Of a stretch of DNA of 64,000 nt, positions 35,385 through 43,670 are shown piece by piece. The notes below the pieces were generated by a model. That model did not search any database. It was not told the origin of the DNA and saw nothing but the letters and a program-made list of their open reading frames with translations. Position 1 is the stretch's first letter. The number at the start of each line of letters is the position of its first letter. The stretch lies in NCBI GenBank assembly GCA_020073605.1, contig JAIQEW010000006.1:62001-126000 (forward strand). Reading direction: 5' to 3'. This DNA comes from Terriglobia bacterium. Its GTDB lineage: Bacteria; Acidobacteriota; Terriglobia; Acidiferrales; UBA7541. Made by a program: the position numbers and the translations under genes.

Positions 35385-36590
35385 TCAGATGACTTGATCG
35401 CGCCGGAAAGCTTCGATTTCAGCGGCCGTGTAGCCGAGCTCCTGAAGAATCGGCTCGTTGTCCTGCCCCAGGGCGGGAATCGGATCGAAGCGCACGGGGC
35501 TTTCGGAGAGGCGCAGCGGGCTTCCCATGACGGGCACGCGCCCCACCGGAGAGTCCATCTCACGAATCATTTTGCGCGCGATGACCTGAGGGTGCGCCAG
35601 CACCTCGCCGATGCCGTTCAGCCTGCCGTGCGGCAATTCGGCGTCGCGGAGGCGGCGCGTCCATTCCTCGTGCGACTGCTCGAGAAACATCTTCTCGACC
35701 ATCTCTTCCAGGACCACGCGATTCTTGCGGCGGTCCGGAGCGGTCTTGAATCGAGCGTCTTCGAGCAGCTCGGGGCGCCGCGCGACTTTCCGGCAAAATA
35801 CTTCCCAATCCTGCGGCGTGGCCACCGCGAGGCTGACGTACACACCATCCCCGGCCATGTAGGGGCCATAGGGAACGATGTAGTGGTGGCGCATGCCGAC
35901 GCGCTCGGGCTCCTCGCCGCGGTGCCAGTAGTGATGCGGAAAATATCCGAGCCAGGCAAGCGCGGATTCGAACATCGAGATGTCAATCACCTGCCCTCGT
36001 CCGGTTCGCTCCCGTTGATATAGAGCCAGGAGAATTCCGATGGCCGCGTACATGGACGAGGAGAGGTCCGTGATCGGCACGCCGACTTTGGCGGGCTTAT
36101 CCGGATAGCCGGTGGTGGCGATAATTCCGGCCTCGCCCTGAATAAGCAGATCGTAGGCTTTCACGTCGCGGTACGGGCCATCCTGACCGTAGCCGGAAAG
36201 GGAGCAGTAAATGAGCCGCGGATTGCGGGCGCAGAGCTCCGCCGCTCCCAGACCGAGGCGATCGGCGACTCCCGGCGCGAAATTTTCGAGGAGCACGTCC
36301 ACGCGTCCGGCGAGGCGCCGCACCGCTTCAAGGCCCGCCGGCTTCTTCACGTCCACGGCGAAGCTGCGCTTGTTGCCGTTGAGCCAAACGTAACCGGAGG
36401 ATAGTCCGTGTACGACGGAGTCCCACGCGCGAATCAGGTCGCCCGTTCCCGGCTTTTCAACCTTGATGACTTCGGCGCCCATGTCCGCGAGGATGCGCGT
36501 GCAGTGCGGCCCGGAGACGGACGCCTCGAGCGCAATGACGCGAACGCCGTCGAGGGCCAGAGGCGCCTTCTTCGGCTGGGCTTCCGCCAT
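35385..36590 (-). CDS. Family III CoA-transferase (CaiB/BaiF)
   Basis: Predicted 401 aa. LDGVRVIALEASVSGPHCTRILADMGAEVIKVEKPGTGD is the family opening, and LLENFAPGVADRLGLG and IYCSLSGYGQDGPYRD follow. The active-site aspartate is in VKAYDLLIQGEAG. It is the last gene of the minus-strand block, and its ATG shares a base with the MaoC stop. The trio CaiB-MaoC-CitE with an acyl-CoA dehydrogenase parallels itaconate catabolism (Ict-Ich-Ccl plus a dehydrogenase) in Pseudomonas aeruginosa PA0878-PA0883, and the mesaconate/citramalate segment of the hydroxypropionate bicycle. A C5-dicarboxylate acceptor is my inference. Confidence 0.88.
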   Translation of the reverse strand: MAEAQPKKAPLALDGVRVIALEASVSGPHCTRILADMGAEVIKVEKPGTGDLIRAWDSVVHGLSSGYVWLNGNKRSFAVDVKKPAGLEAVRRLAGRVDVLLENFAPGVADRLGLGAAELCARNPRLIYCSLSGYGQDGPYRDVKAYDLLIQGEAGIIATTGYPDKPAKVGVPITDLSSSMYAAIGILLALYQRERTGRGQVIDISMFESALAWLGYFPHHYWHRGEEPERVGMRHHYIVPYGPYMAGDGVYVSLAVATPQDWEVFCRKVARRPELLEDARFKTAPDRRKNRVVLEEMVEKMFLEQSHEEWTRRLRDAELPHGRLNGIGEVLAHPQVIARKMIREMDSPVGRVPVMGSPLRLSESPVRFDPIPALGQDNEPILQELGYTAAEIEAFRRDQVI

Positions 36591-37090
36591 CAGCCTTTCA
36601 CCTCGGGGAAGAGATTCTGTTTCGGTGCGAACGCGCGCTTATACACCATGACGCTGCGGGCGTAGTCGATGACGACCTTGCCTTCCTGCTGGATGCCGCG
36701 CGTGCGGACCTTGATGATGCCCCACTGCGGCTTCGACTTCGATTCGCGCTTTTCCAGCACTTCGGATTGGGAGTAGAGCGTGTCTCCCGCGAACAGCGGG
36801 TTGGGCAGCTTGATTTCATCCCAGCCGAGCGCAAAGCCGTTTTCGCTGACGTCCGCCACGCCCATTCCGGCCACGATGGCCAGCGTGAGCGCGCTATTGA
36901 TCAGGCATTTGCCGAATTCGGTGCGCTTGCCGTATTCATTATTGAAGTGGATCTGGTTCGTGTTGTTGGTCAGCAGCGTGAACCAAATGTTGTCGTTTTC
37001 CGTCACCGTCCGCCCAAGGCGGCAGCGGTAAATGTCTCCCACTTCGAAATCTTCAAAGAAGCGGCCTTCCCAACCCGGCTTGATCGCCAT
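36590..37090 (-). CDS. MaoC-like enoyl-CoA hydratase (itaconyl/mesaconyl-CoA hydratase-like)
   Basis: Predicted 166 aa hot-dog hydratase. FFEDFEVGDIYRCRLGRTVTENDNIWFTLLTNNTNQIHFNNEYGKRTEFGKCLINSALTLAIV contains the catalytic Asp/His pair (END and QIHFN). GWDEIKLPNPLFAGDTLYSQSEVLEKRESKSKP is the strand set typical of the subgroup found beside CitE lyases. The start at 37090 has GGAGG upstream; a longer frame starts 17 codons earlier without support. Expected to add water to an unsaturated dicarboxyl-CoA ester before lyase cleavage (family knowledge plus context). Confidence 0.85.
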   Translation of the reverse strand: MAIKPGWEGRFFEDFEVGDIYRCRLGRTVTENDNIWFTLLTNNTNQIHFNNEYGKRTEFGKCLINSALTLAIVAGMGVADVSENGFALGWDEIKLPNPLFAGDTLYSQSEVLEKRESKSKPQWGIIKVRTRGIQQEGKVVIDYARSVMVYKRAFAPKQNLFPEVKG

Positions 37091-37220
37091 TTCGAATCCT
37101 CCATGATGGATTGATGGAATGAGATCCCACAGAAACGACATGCCCGCGCGCCGCGAATTCCTGCGGCCGCGTCCTGCCGTTCAATTCAGCCTCTCCGCAA
37201 GCAGAAAGTGTTCGGTGGAA

Positions 37221-38132
37221 TCACTTACCCAGCGATTCCGCCAGCTCGAGAGTTCGCCGGGCCCGGTCCACAATCGGAAGATCGAGGAGCTGCCCGCCGA
37301 AAGCCACGGCGCCCTCGCCGCGGGCTCTTGCTTCGTCAAAGGCCTTCAGCACGCGCTGCGCGTAGTCGATATCGTCCGCCGTAGGCGAGAATGCCCCGTT
37401 CACGATTTCAATCTGCGCGGGATGAATGAGTGACATCCCTGAGAATCCAATGCGGCGAGACTGGAGTGAAAATACCTTCAGCCCTTCGATATCCTGCAGG
37501 TCAGGCCACACGCCGTCCACGGCTTGGACGTGCGCGTACGCGGCGGCGGTCACAAGCGAGGAACGCGCATAGATGAGGTCACGAGCTTCGCCTTCGCGGC
37601 GCAGAGGGAGGCCCAGCTCTCTCGCGAAGTCCTCCGCCCCAAAGAGCAATCCGATCACCCGCGGCGAAGCGCCGGCGATTGCGCAGGCGTTGTACAATCC
37701 TTTTGGACTTTCCAGAGCGCACAGCAGCCGCACGCTTCCCTTCTCCAGCCCTACTTCCGGTTCACGGCGATCGAGAAGTTGAGCGACGCTTTGGATCTGC
37801 TCAGGAGTCTCGACCTTCGGCACGACGAGGCCTTCGAGCCCCTTGCGCACTACGGCGGCAAGATCGTCGCGGCTGCGCTCGTGCCCGACGGCATTGATGC
37901 GCACGTAGCGCGCCGGGGTGCGCAGTTGCGGCTCTGCCTTCAGCTTCGCCGCCACCTGGTCGAGGCAAGCGGCGATCTGCTGGCGGGCGCTGTCCTTCTC
38001 CGCGGGAGCCACGCCATCTTCGATATCCATCATGATGGCGTCCACGGCGACGCCCAGTGATTTCTCGATCATGCGCTGGCGATTTCCGGGGACGAACATC
38101 CAGGAGCGAAACAGCTCATTTTTCCGGGCCAT
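37221..38132 (-). CDS. HpcH/CitE-family acyl-CoA lyase (citramalyl-CoA lyase-like)
   Basis: Predicted 303 aa TIM-barrel lyase. RSWMFVPGNRQRMIEKSLGVAVDAIMMDIEDGVAP is the CitE opening. Magnesium ligands are Glu in CALESPKGL and Asp in LFGAEDFARELG, and the conserved arginine lies in YVRINAVG. FSGMSLIHPAQIEIVN closes the barrel. Relatives split citramalyl-CoA, malyl-CoA or methylmalyl-CoA. Next to MaoC and CaiB genes, cleavage of citramalyl-CoA to acetyl-CoA and pyruvate is the best-supported guess. Confidence 0.87.
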   Translation of the reverse strand: MARKNELFRSWMFVPGNRQRMIEKSLGVAVDAIMMDIEDGVAPAEKDSARQQIAACLDQVAAKLKAEPQLRTPARYVRINAVGHERSRDDLAAVVRKGLEGLVVPKVETPEQIQSVAQLLDRREPEVGLEKGSVRLLCALESPKGLYNACAIAGASPRVIGLLFGAEDFARELGLPLRREGEARDLIYARSSLVTAAAYAHVQAVDGVWPDLQDIEGLKVFSLQSRRIGFSGMSLIHPAQIEIVNGAFSPTADDIDYAQRVLKAFDEARARGEGAVAFGGQLLDLPIVDRARRTLELAESLGK

Positions 38133-38225
38133 GGTTTTGCAACACCCCTCTCTGTTTATGATTTCTGAATCGATCGCCGGCAGGTTCGCGCCCGCCGGAC
38201 TACTGCTTCTTGCCTTCCCGTTCGT

Positions 38226-39383
38226 CTAATACGACTTCGGCATCTTGAGCACGTTCTGGCCAACGAACGCCAGGATCAAGTTGTTATTCACCGGCGCAAT
38301 GCTGAGCAAGCGAGTCTCGCGGAATTTGCGCTCCACGTCGTAATCGCGTGCGAAGGCGTAGCCGCCGTAGGTGTTCATGCAGGCATTCGCGGCTTCCCAC
38401 GAAGCCTCGGTCGCCAGCAGCTTGGCCATGTTGGCCTCGGCTCCGCACTTTTCATTGCGGTCGAATTTCGAGGCCGCATCGAAACGCATCAGATTGGCCG
38501 CCTCCACGTGCGCGTACGACAAGGCGATCGGGAACTGCACGGCCTGATTCGTGGCGATGGGCTTGCCGAAGACGACGCGCTCGCTCCCATATTTCGAGGC
38601 ACGCTCAATGAACCAGTGGCCATCGCCGATGGCTTCCGAGGCAACCAGGATGCGCTCGGCGTTCCAACCGTCAATGATGTAGCGGAATCCTTTCCCTTCC
38701 TCGCCGATGAGGCTCGAGGCCGGGATCTCCACATCCTCGAGAAAGATGGTATTCGTGTGATGATTCACCATCATGTCGAGAGGGCTGATTTGCATCTTCC
38801 CTTTGACGTTCCGCATGTCCACGATGAACACGGAAATCCCCTGCGTTTTATCCTGCACGTCGGCGTACGGCGTGGTGCGAGCCAACAGCAGCATCAAGTC
38901 CGATTGTTTCGCGCGGGAGATGAAGATTTTCTGCCCGTTGACGATGTAACGATCCCCCGTGCGAACGGCGCGGGTCTCGATGCGCGTGGTTTCCGATCCG
39001 GCATTCGGCTCGGTGACGGCAAACGCCTGCAGACGCAGCTCTCCCCGCGCGATCGCGGGGAGATAGCGCTGTTTCTGCTCCTCGCTCCCATGACGAAGCA
39101 AGGTCCCCATCGTGTACATCTGGGCATGGCAGGCGCCGGAGTTGCCTCCTGAACGGTTGATCTCTTCCAGGATGACCCCGGCTTCCGCGATCCCGAGTCC
39201 CGCGCCGCCGTATTGCTCTGGAATCAGGGCGGCCAGATACCCGCTGGCGGTCAGTGCGGTGACGAAGTCTTGCGGATACGCTTCCTTCTTGTCGACGTCA
39301 CGCCAATACGTGTCCGGAAAATCCTTGCAGATCGCGCCCACATTTTCCCGGATTGCACGCAGCTCTTCCGCCGTCGTTCCCAT
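38226..39383 (-). CDS. Acyl-CoA dehydrogenase family flavoprotein
   Basis: Predicted 385 aa. IPEQYGGAGLGIAEAGVILEEINRSGGNSGACHAQM starts the fold. LQAFAVTEPNAGSETTRIETRAVRTGDRYIVNGQKIFIS holds the FAD-contact block. The C-terminal signature GGYAFARDYDVERKFRETRL is present. The usual Y/F-E-G-T segment carrying the medium-chain-type catalytic Glu is replaced by IAPVNNN, as in a subgroup that ends LPRSY-like (here MPKSY). The start at 39383 has GGAGG upstream. Substrate unknown; its place before CitE and MaoC genes suggests a branched or dicarboxylic acyl-CoA. Confidence 0.88.
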   Translation of the reverse strand: MGTTAEELRAIRENVGAICKDFPDTYWRDVDKKEAYPQDFVTALTASGYLAALIPEQYGGAGLGIAEAGVILEEINRSGGNSGACHAQMYTMGTLLRHGSEEQKQRYLPAIARGELRLQAFAVTEPNAGSETTRIETRAVRTGDRYIVNGQKIFISRAKQSDLMLLLARTTPYADVQDKTQGISVFIVDMRNVKGKMQISPLDMMVNHHTNTIFLEDVEIPASSLIGEEGKGFRYIIDGWNAERILVASEAIGDGHWFIERASKYGSERVVFGKPIATNQAVQFPIALSYAHVEAANLMRFDAASKFDRNEKCGAEANMAKLLATEASWEAANACMNTYGGYAFARDYDVERKFRETRLLSIAPVNNNLILAFVGQNVLKMPKSY

Positions 39384-39420
39384 GTCATGTCCTCCGTACT
39401 CGCGAAGCCCTATTCCGGGC

Positions 39421-39630
39421 TCAGTCAAGCCACATCAGTTTGGCCGGATTGTCCTGGAGCATCACCTTAACCTCATGCTCCTTGATACCGAACGCCAGCA
39501 ACGCACGGATGAAGACCCTCATTCCGTCGATGCTGTCCATGTGCAATACCTGGCCGAAGTCGCTGCCGATGATGCATCGCTCCGGCCCGATGGCCTTGAT
39601 GGTGTTGATCGTCTCCTTGGAATGATTGGT
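39421..39630 (-). pseudogene. Amidohydrolase C-terminal remnant, in frame after the LLM stop codon
   Basis: Minus-strand translation gives 69 codons beginning TNHSKETINTIKAIGPERC and running through IIGSDFGQ, GMRVFIRALLAFGIKEHEV and ending NPAKLMWLD. This is the characteristic tail of TIM-barrel amidohydrolases (DUF6282-like): the GSDFG metal aspartate, then a helix pair and an N-P-A-K/R-L-L/M end. No start codon or N-terminal part exists. It follows immediately, and in the same frame, the TAG that ends the LLM gene. Best read as the scar of a deletion that joined two genes. Confidence 0.7.
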
Positions 39631-40635
39631 CTACTTGTTTTTTCCCCAAGCTTCTACGAATCGGCGGGCGTCCTCGATCACCGGCTCAGTCACAGGGACG
39701 TACGGAACGATCAATCGGTTGACTCCCGCTTCCACAAAAGGTTGCAGCCGATCCTTGATCTCTTGAATGGAAGTTGCCGGGATGACAGGCAACTTGTCCA
39801 TATAGGCATCCGTGATCTTGAGACTGGCCGCTTTGAATCCTCCCGCCTTGAAGGCTTCCTGGACCTCGTTCACTTCGGCTTCGAATCCGGAGGCCCTGAG
39901 CATGTCCTTGTAATGGTCGGCAATGTTGTAGAAAGTCAGCACCTGCCGCAGGCGCGACCGGGCAATGGTCCGATCCGGGTGCAGCGAGACCCGAACCTTC
40001 GCAATGATTTCAATCTTGCTTGGGTCGCGGCCCGCCTCGACAGCACCGGCGCGGACGCGGGAGGCGATTTCACGAATCGTGGCCGGCGTGGCCATATTGA
40101 TGAAAACCCCGTCGGAGATTCTTCCGACCAACTTCGTCATCTGAGGACCCAATCCCGCGAGGTAAATCGGAAACGATGGGTGATCCGGCTTCCAAGAAAG
40201 CTGAAAACGCTGCCCGGTCGAGTAGATCTCTCCCTGATATTCCACGCGTTCGCCCGCGGCGGTCTTGCGAACGATCTCGATATATTCCTTGGCGCGGCGC
40301 AGGGGGCGATCGAAAGTGCCTCCGTGCCACGCGGCGATCGTTTTGTTGGCCACTCCCAGGCCCAGGAGGAGCCTCCCGCCGGAGAGGTCCTGCAAGGTGG
40401 CGGATTGGATTCCCAGTGTAACGGCGCTTCGACCGTAGATGTGATAGATGGCAGTCCCGAGCTTGAGTGTGCGAGTGCGCGCGGCAATACCCGAGAGCAG
40501 GACCAGCGGGTCCGTGCTGTTCGATTCCCCTTTCCAGAACGCACCAAAACCAGCCTGTTCAATCTGCGGGGACAATTCGACGATTCCGGCCACCGGGTAA
40601 TGTGCGGCGGAGTTCAGCTCGATGTCATAAATCAC
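39631..40635 (-). CDS. LLM-class flavin-dependent oxidoreductase, probably F420-dependent
   Basis: Predicted 334 aa luciferase-like barrel. IEQAGFGAFWKGESNSTDPLVLLSGIAARTRTLKLGTAIYHIYGRSAVTLGIQSATLQDLSGGRLLLGLGV is the F420/FMN-binding core. FPIYLAGLGPQMTKLVGRISDGVFIN and the C-terminal VPVTEPVIEDARRFVEAWG complete it. I chose GTG 40635, with a GAGGA site, over an ATG eight codons upstream. F420 rather than FMN use is inferred from the subclass and from six F420 genes within 14 kb. It lies 50 bases downstream of the CoA-transferase genes, so it probably reduces an intermediate in that pathway. Confidence 0.8.
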   Translation of the reverse strand: MIYDIELNSAAHYPVAGIVELSPQIEQAGFGAFWKGESNSTDPLVLLSGIAARTRTLKLGTAIYHIYGRSAVTLGIQSATLQDLSGGRLLLGLGVANKTIAAWHGGTFDRPLRRAKEYIEIVRKTAAGERVEYQGEIYSTGQRFQLSWKPDHPSFPIYLAGLGPQMTKLVGRISDGVFINMATPATIREIASRVRAGAVEAGRDPSKIEIIAKVRVSLHPDRTIARSRLRQVLTFYNIADHYKDMLRASGFEAEVNEVQEAFKAGGFKAASLKITDAYMDKLPVIPATSIQEIKDRLQPFVEAGVNRLIVPYVPVTEPVIEDARRFVEAWGKNK

Positions 40636-40684
40636 TGTCTTTCCTCGCTTTCCGTACAACGGCAGTTCGATAGGTTCCGCTCGC

Positions 40685-41482
40685 TTACTTCAAATGCACG
40701 CCTGTCGGATCGATTTCCTCTCGCAACAAGCGCAATTCTTCGGCCGTGGGGAGCGGCGTCGTGGCAATTTCGTTCGGGATGTGCAGCGGGAATCCCGTGT
40801 TTGCTTTCAGCTCCTCCAATCCAACTCCCGGATGCAAGGAGAGCACCGACATTGCATGTGTCGCCGCGTCAAATCCGAGAACAGCCATGTCAGTAATCAC
40901 GCGGCTGGGCCCGCCTCCGCGCAAATGCAATTCTTGACGGCTGCGTCCGCCGACGAAGCCGGGACTTGTGAGGTATGCCACGGCGAGGGGAAGCTTTCTT
41001 TTCTCATGGCGCATGATCACAATCACGCGTTTGGCCAGCGAGGCGACATCATTCCCTCCGGCGCTGCCATTCACATACCGGACCTTCCCGGAGTCATCTT
41101 TCACAAGCGTCGTATTGATGTTGCCGTACCGGTCCAGTTCCAAAGCTCCCAGAAACCCTACGTCGACCACACCTCGGTGCAAATTCATGCCCATCACATC
41201 GAGGAAGCCGCTCAAGCACGTGGCTCCGTAAAACGATCGGGAATCGGGCAACCCCACCGGTGTGTCCTTCGGGCGCGGGTTCATCACTCCCGTCTCAAGA
41301 AGAGTCGCGAGACTCGGCGCGTGCGTGCGCTTGGCGAGCACACTGGCAACTTCGGGCAATCCAAGGCCTACGACGACCACTTCACCGTCATGAAGTTCTC
41401 TGGCTCCGGCGGCCGCCATGATTTCGGTGGCGCGGATATCGGACTGTGCATGTCTGCCTTTCGTTCCTTCGGTAACCGGCAT
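40685..41482 (-). CDS. Family I CoA-transferase, beta subunit (GctB/IpdB-like)
   Basis: Predicted 265 aa. EIMAAAGARELHDGEVVVVGLGLPEVASVLAKR is the subunit opening. The expected catalytic glutamate is preserved in LLETGVMNP, aligning with the E-x-G of glutaconate CoA-transferase and SCOT, which argues for transfer rather than the IpdAB hydrolase reaction. VDVGFLGALELDRYGNINTTLV and GSAGGNDVASLAKRVIVIMRHEKRKL are family blocks. Its partner alpha subunit is encoded 42 bases upstream. The CoA acceptor is unknown. Confidence 0.82.
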   Translation of the reverse strand: MPVTEGTKGRHAQSDIRATEIMAAAGARELHDGEVVVVGLGLPEVASVLAKRTHAPSLATLLETGVMNPRPKDTPVGLPDSRSFYGATCLSGFLDVMGMNLHRGVVDVGFLGALELDRYGNINTTLVKDDSGKVRYVNGSAGGNDVASLAKRVIVIMRHEKRKLPLAVAYLTSPGFVGGRSRQELHLRGGGPSRVITDMAVLGFDAATHAMSVLSLHPGVGLEELKANTGFPLHIPNEIATTPLPTAEELRLLREEIDPTGVHLK

Positions 41483-41524
41483 CGAACGAATCCGTCCTTT
41501 CTACGCTGCGCTCTACGTTCCCGG

Positions 41525-42430
41525 TCAGTAACCTGAGATCGGATCGGCTCTCAATTCTTCAATTCGCGGCAGCCCGCCAAGCTTCTCCAGGTATTCCCAA
41601 TGGTCGCGGCAACTAAAGACGAAGTTCTCCAAATACTTCTTGAAGCGTTCCGGCTCTTTGGCGTGTTCTACATAGAGCCGCAAATGATCGGCATCGTAAT
41701 CGTAACAACCATGAACACAGGTCGGCAGCGCACCATACGGCTGATGAATGACCGCCTCTACTCGGTGTCCGGGTATGATTGTCCGCTCAGGCGACCGCTG
41801 GATAAACTCGGTGGGAACAATCTGCTCCGTCACTACAATCAACCGGCGCGCCGCCTTCGCTTGCTCCTCGTTCGCCCAGCGAGCTCCGTTGATCTGACAA
41901 TTTCCGTCGCGGTCCGCAATCTGCACATGAACGAAGGACACGTCCGGCGTAAGCGCCCTCAACAAGACGTACTCTTCCCCGGTGAAGGGACACGTTGACC
42001 GCTTCACATCTGAGGCGCCCGGCCCCGCCTCTAATCGCTCCAAGATCTCGGAAGCAAACAATACTTTGATGGGCATGTAAGAGAGGCCCAGCGCTCCTGC
42101 CAAATAGCGAAAGCAGATGGAAAGGCTGGTGTAATCTTCGTAGCGCAGCGACTTTGTTTCGCGCGCGCGATTCACACAGTGGGCGGGGCCAAATCGATCC
42201 AGCGACCCACCACCCATGATCAGGTGCCCAACGAGACCAGCCCCCACTAGCAAGTCGGTTTCGAGTCCAACCACTCCTTGGGAGAGCGTCAGATCCCCCT
42301 TTTGTTGGCGGATCAATTCGTGGACAACCGCGATTAAGTTTCGGGCAATCGCGAAGCCCCCCAAAGCGATGTGGGTGCCGGAGGGGATGCTCTGAACCAC
42401 TTCTGCAGCCGATTTGAGTTTATTAGCCAT
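41525..42430 (-). CDS. Family I CoA-transferase, alpha subunit (GctA/IpdA-like)
   Basis: Predicted 301 aa. SIPSGTHIALGGFAIARNLIAVVHELIRQQKGDLTLSQGV includes the GGF CoA-binding loop of alpha subunits. FVHVQIADRDGNCQINGARWANEEQAKAARRLIVVTEQIVP is the second conserved block, with the E-in-TEQIV segment. GCYDYDADHLRLYVEHAK near the end matches the glutaconate-type subgroup. The start at 42430 (MANKLKS) was chosen over a longer frame. It is the first gene of the minus-strand catabolic block, facing the IclR gene across a repeat-bearing gap. Confidence 0.82.
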   Translation of the reverse strand: MANKLKSAAEVVQSIPSGTHIALGGFAIARNLIAVVHELIRQQKGDLTLSQGVVGLETDLLVGAGLVGHLIMGGGSLDRFGPAHCVNRARETKSLRYEDYTSLSICFRYLAGALGLSYMPIKVLFASEILERLEAGPGASDVKRSTCPFTGEEYVLLRALTPDVSFVHVQIADRDGNCQINGARWANEEQAKAARRLIVVTEQIVPTEFIQRSPERTIIPGHRVEAVIHQPYGALPTCVHGCYDYDADHLRLYVEHAKEPERFKKYLENFVFSCRDHWEYLEKLGGLPRIEELRADPISGY

Positions 42431-42514
42431 ACGCAAGGTACCCCGTGGACCTCTCAGCACGCCTAAACTCGGAATCACTAGAGGGTCGCGACGTGCGGGA
42501 GCCTATCAAGATAC

Positions 42515-42612
42515 GAGATAATATGTCAAATTAATTTTCGCCATTCTTTCTGGTATTCGATAATTTGTGGCTAGTTTATGAAACATTTCTCCTACCATGC
42601 GATAATTTCGTG
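42515..42612. repeat. Three direct repeats with 42-bp period in the IclR/CoA-transferase gap
   Basis: GATAAT cores occur at 42517, 42559 and 42601, exactly 42 bases apart (four helical turns). The better two read CGATAATTTGTG and CGATAATTTCGTG, and similarity extends upstream (CATTCTTTCT versus CATTTCTCCT). The stretch is much more AT-rich than its surroundings. Likely a multi-site operator, with the -10-like cores perhaps doubling as promoter parts. Confidence 0.55.
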
Positions 42613-42712
42613 CTATACATCCTAGTTAGGAGAAGAGGCTCGAAACTCCATACTAGCCCTTCTCTGCCAGGGGCAGGGTGACCGTTCAAGGCGCGGTCAA
42701 AAGAGGGAATAG

Positions 42713-43564
42713 GTGAACACGGCAAATCGGCTGCTGGGCGTGCTCAGTCTCTTTACGGTTGAAAAGCCTGAATGGACCGTGGAGGATGCCGCCAAGGAAA
42801 TCGGTGTTTCCATCAGCACGGCCTACAGATACTTCAGAGATTTGTGCAAGGTCGGCCTTCTCGATCCTTTTCCCGGCGGCAAATACATTCTGGGGCCGGC
42901 GGTGATCGAGAACGATCGCAAGATCCGGCTGACCGACCCGCTGATTAGAGTCGGTCGGCCTGTGATGCAGCGCCTGGTCGCCCGCTCGGGCAGCGTGGGT
43001 GTTGCTCTTCTGTGCCGCATTTACCGGAATTGCGTCATGTGCGTGCACCAGGAAGCCAGGAATCTTCCCGAAAACTCCGTCGGCTATGAGCGGGGCCGGC
43101 CGATGCCGATGTTTCGGGGCGCATCGTCGAAGGTCATTTTCGCGAACCTTCCCTCGAGAACGGCGCGATGGTTTTTCGATAAGTACGCGGAGGAGATTGC
43201 CGCAGCGGGGCTCGGCTCCGATTGGGAAACAATCAAGGTCAATCTTCGCCAAATCCGTAAAGCCGGCCTTCACATTACGCGCGGAGAAGTTGACAGCGGC
43301 CTTGTAGGCATAGCGGCACCCGTATTTGGCCCGGATAGGATCGTGATTGGCAGCATTGCCATGACCATCCCAGAAAGTGAAGCGACCCCGCAGTTCATTG
43401 CCAATATCTCCGCCCTTGTGCAGGCAGCCGCGCGCGAAATCGACGCCGGCCTGCAGCTTATGTCGTCTGGGGAGATTGCTCACGATGCTGATCACCCCGC
43501 CATTTATCATGAACTGCCCAGCCCTGAAAATGCCGGCATAGCCGGTGTCCCGAAGGGCTCATGA
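42713..43564 (+). CDS. IclR-family transcriptional regulator
   Basis: Predicted 283 aa. The N-terminal winged helix (about 1-65) shows VLSLFTVEKPEWTVEDAAKEIGVSISTAYRYFRDLCKVGLLDPFPGGKYILG. The effector domain (about 75-255) has VGYERGRPMPMFRGASSKVIFANLP and the C-terminal GLVGIAAPVFGPDRIVIGSIAMTIP. IclR proteins sense small organic acids or aromatics and often control divergent catabolic genes. GTG start with AGAGGGA upstream. Control of the minus-strand CoA-transferase to CaiB block is inferred from divergent placement and the 42-bp repeats. Confidence 0.88.
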   Translation: MNTANRLLGVLSLFTVEKPEWTVEDAAKEIGVSISTAYRYFRDLCKVGLLDPFPGGKYILGPAVIENDRKIRLTDPLIRVGRPVMQRLVARSGSVGVALLCRIYRNCVMCVHQEARNLPENSVGYERGRPMPMFRGASSKVIFANLPSRTARWFFDKYAEEIAAAGLGSDWETIKVNLRQIRKAGLHITRGEVDSGLVGIAAPVFGPDRIVIGSIAMTIPESEATPQFIANISALVQAAAREIDAGLQLMSSGEIAHDADHPAIYHELPSPENAGIAGVPKGS

Positions 43565-43670
43565 TACCCGGAAGCGGCAGGTGTCACTTTTCGCCGTGGG
43601 ATCGCACTGGTCTCATCAACCTTGCCTGCGATGGGATGGGGGAAACATGATCTTTTCGGGATGTGAGCCG

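Noticed and set aside
39112..40896. A 594-codon plus-strand open frame across the acyl-CoA dehydrogenase and LLM genes
   Set aside because: It crosses two clearly coding minus-strand genes and shows no family features; a GC-rich antisense shadow.
40685..42430. IpdAB-type steroid-ring hydrolase interpretation of the CoA-transferase pair
   Set aside because: The beta subunit keeps an E-x-G (LLETG) glutamate as in true transferases, and no other steroid-ring genes are present.
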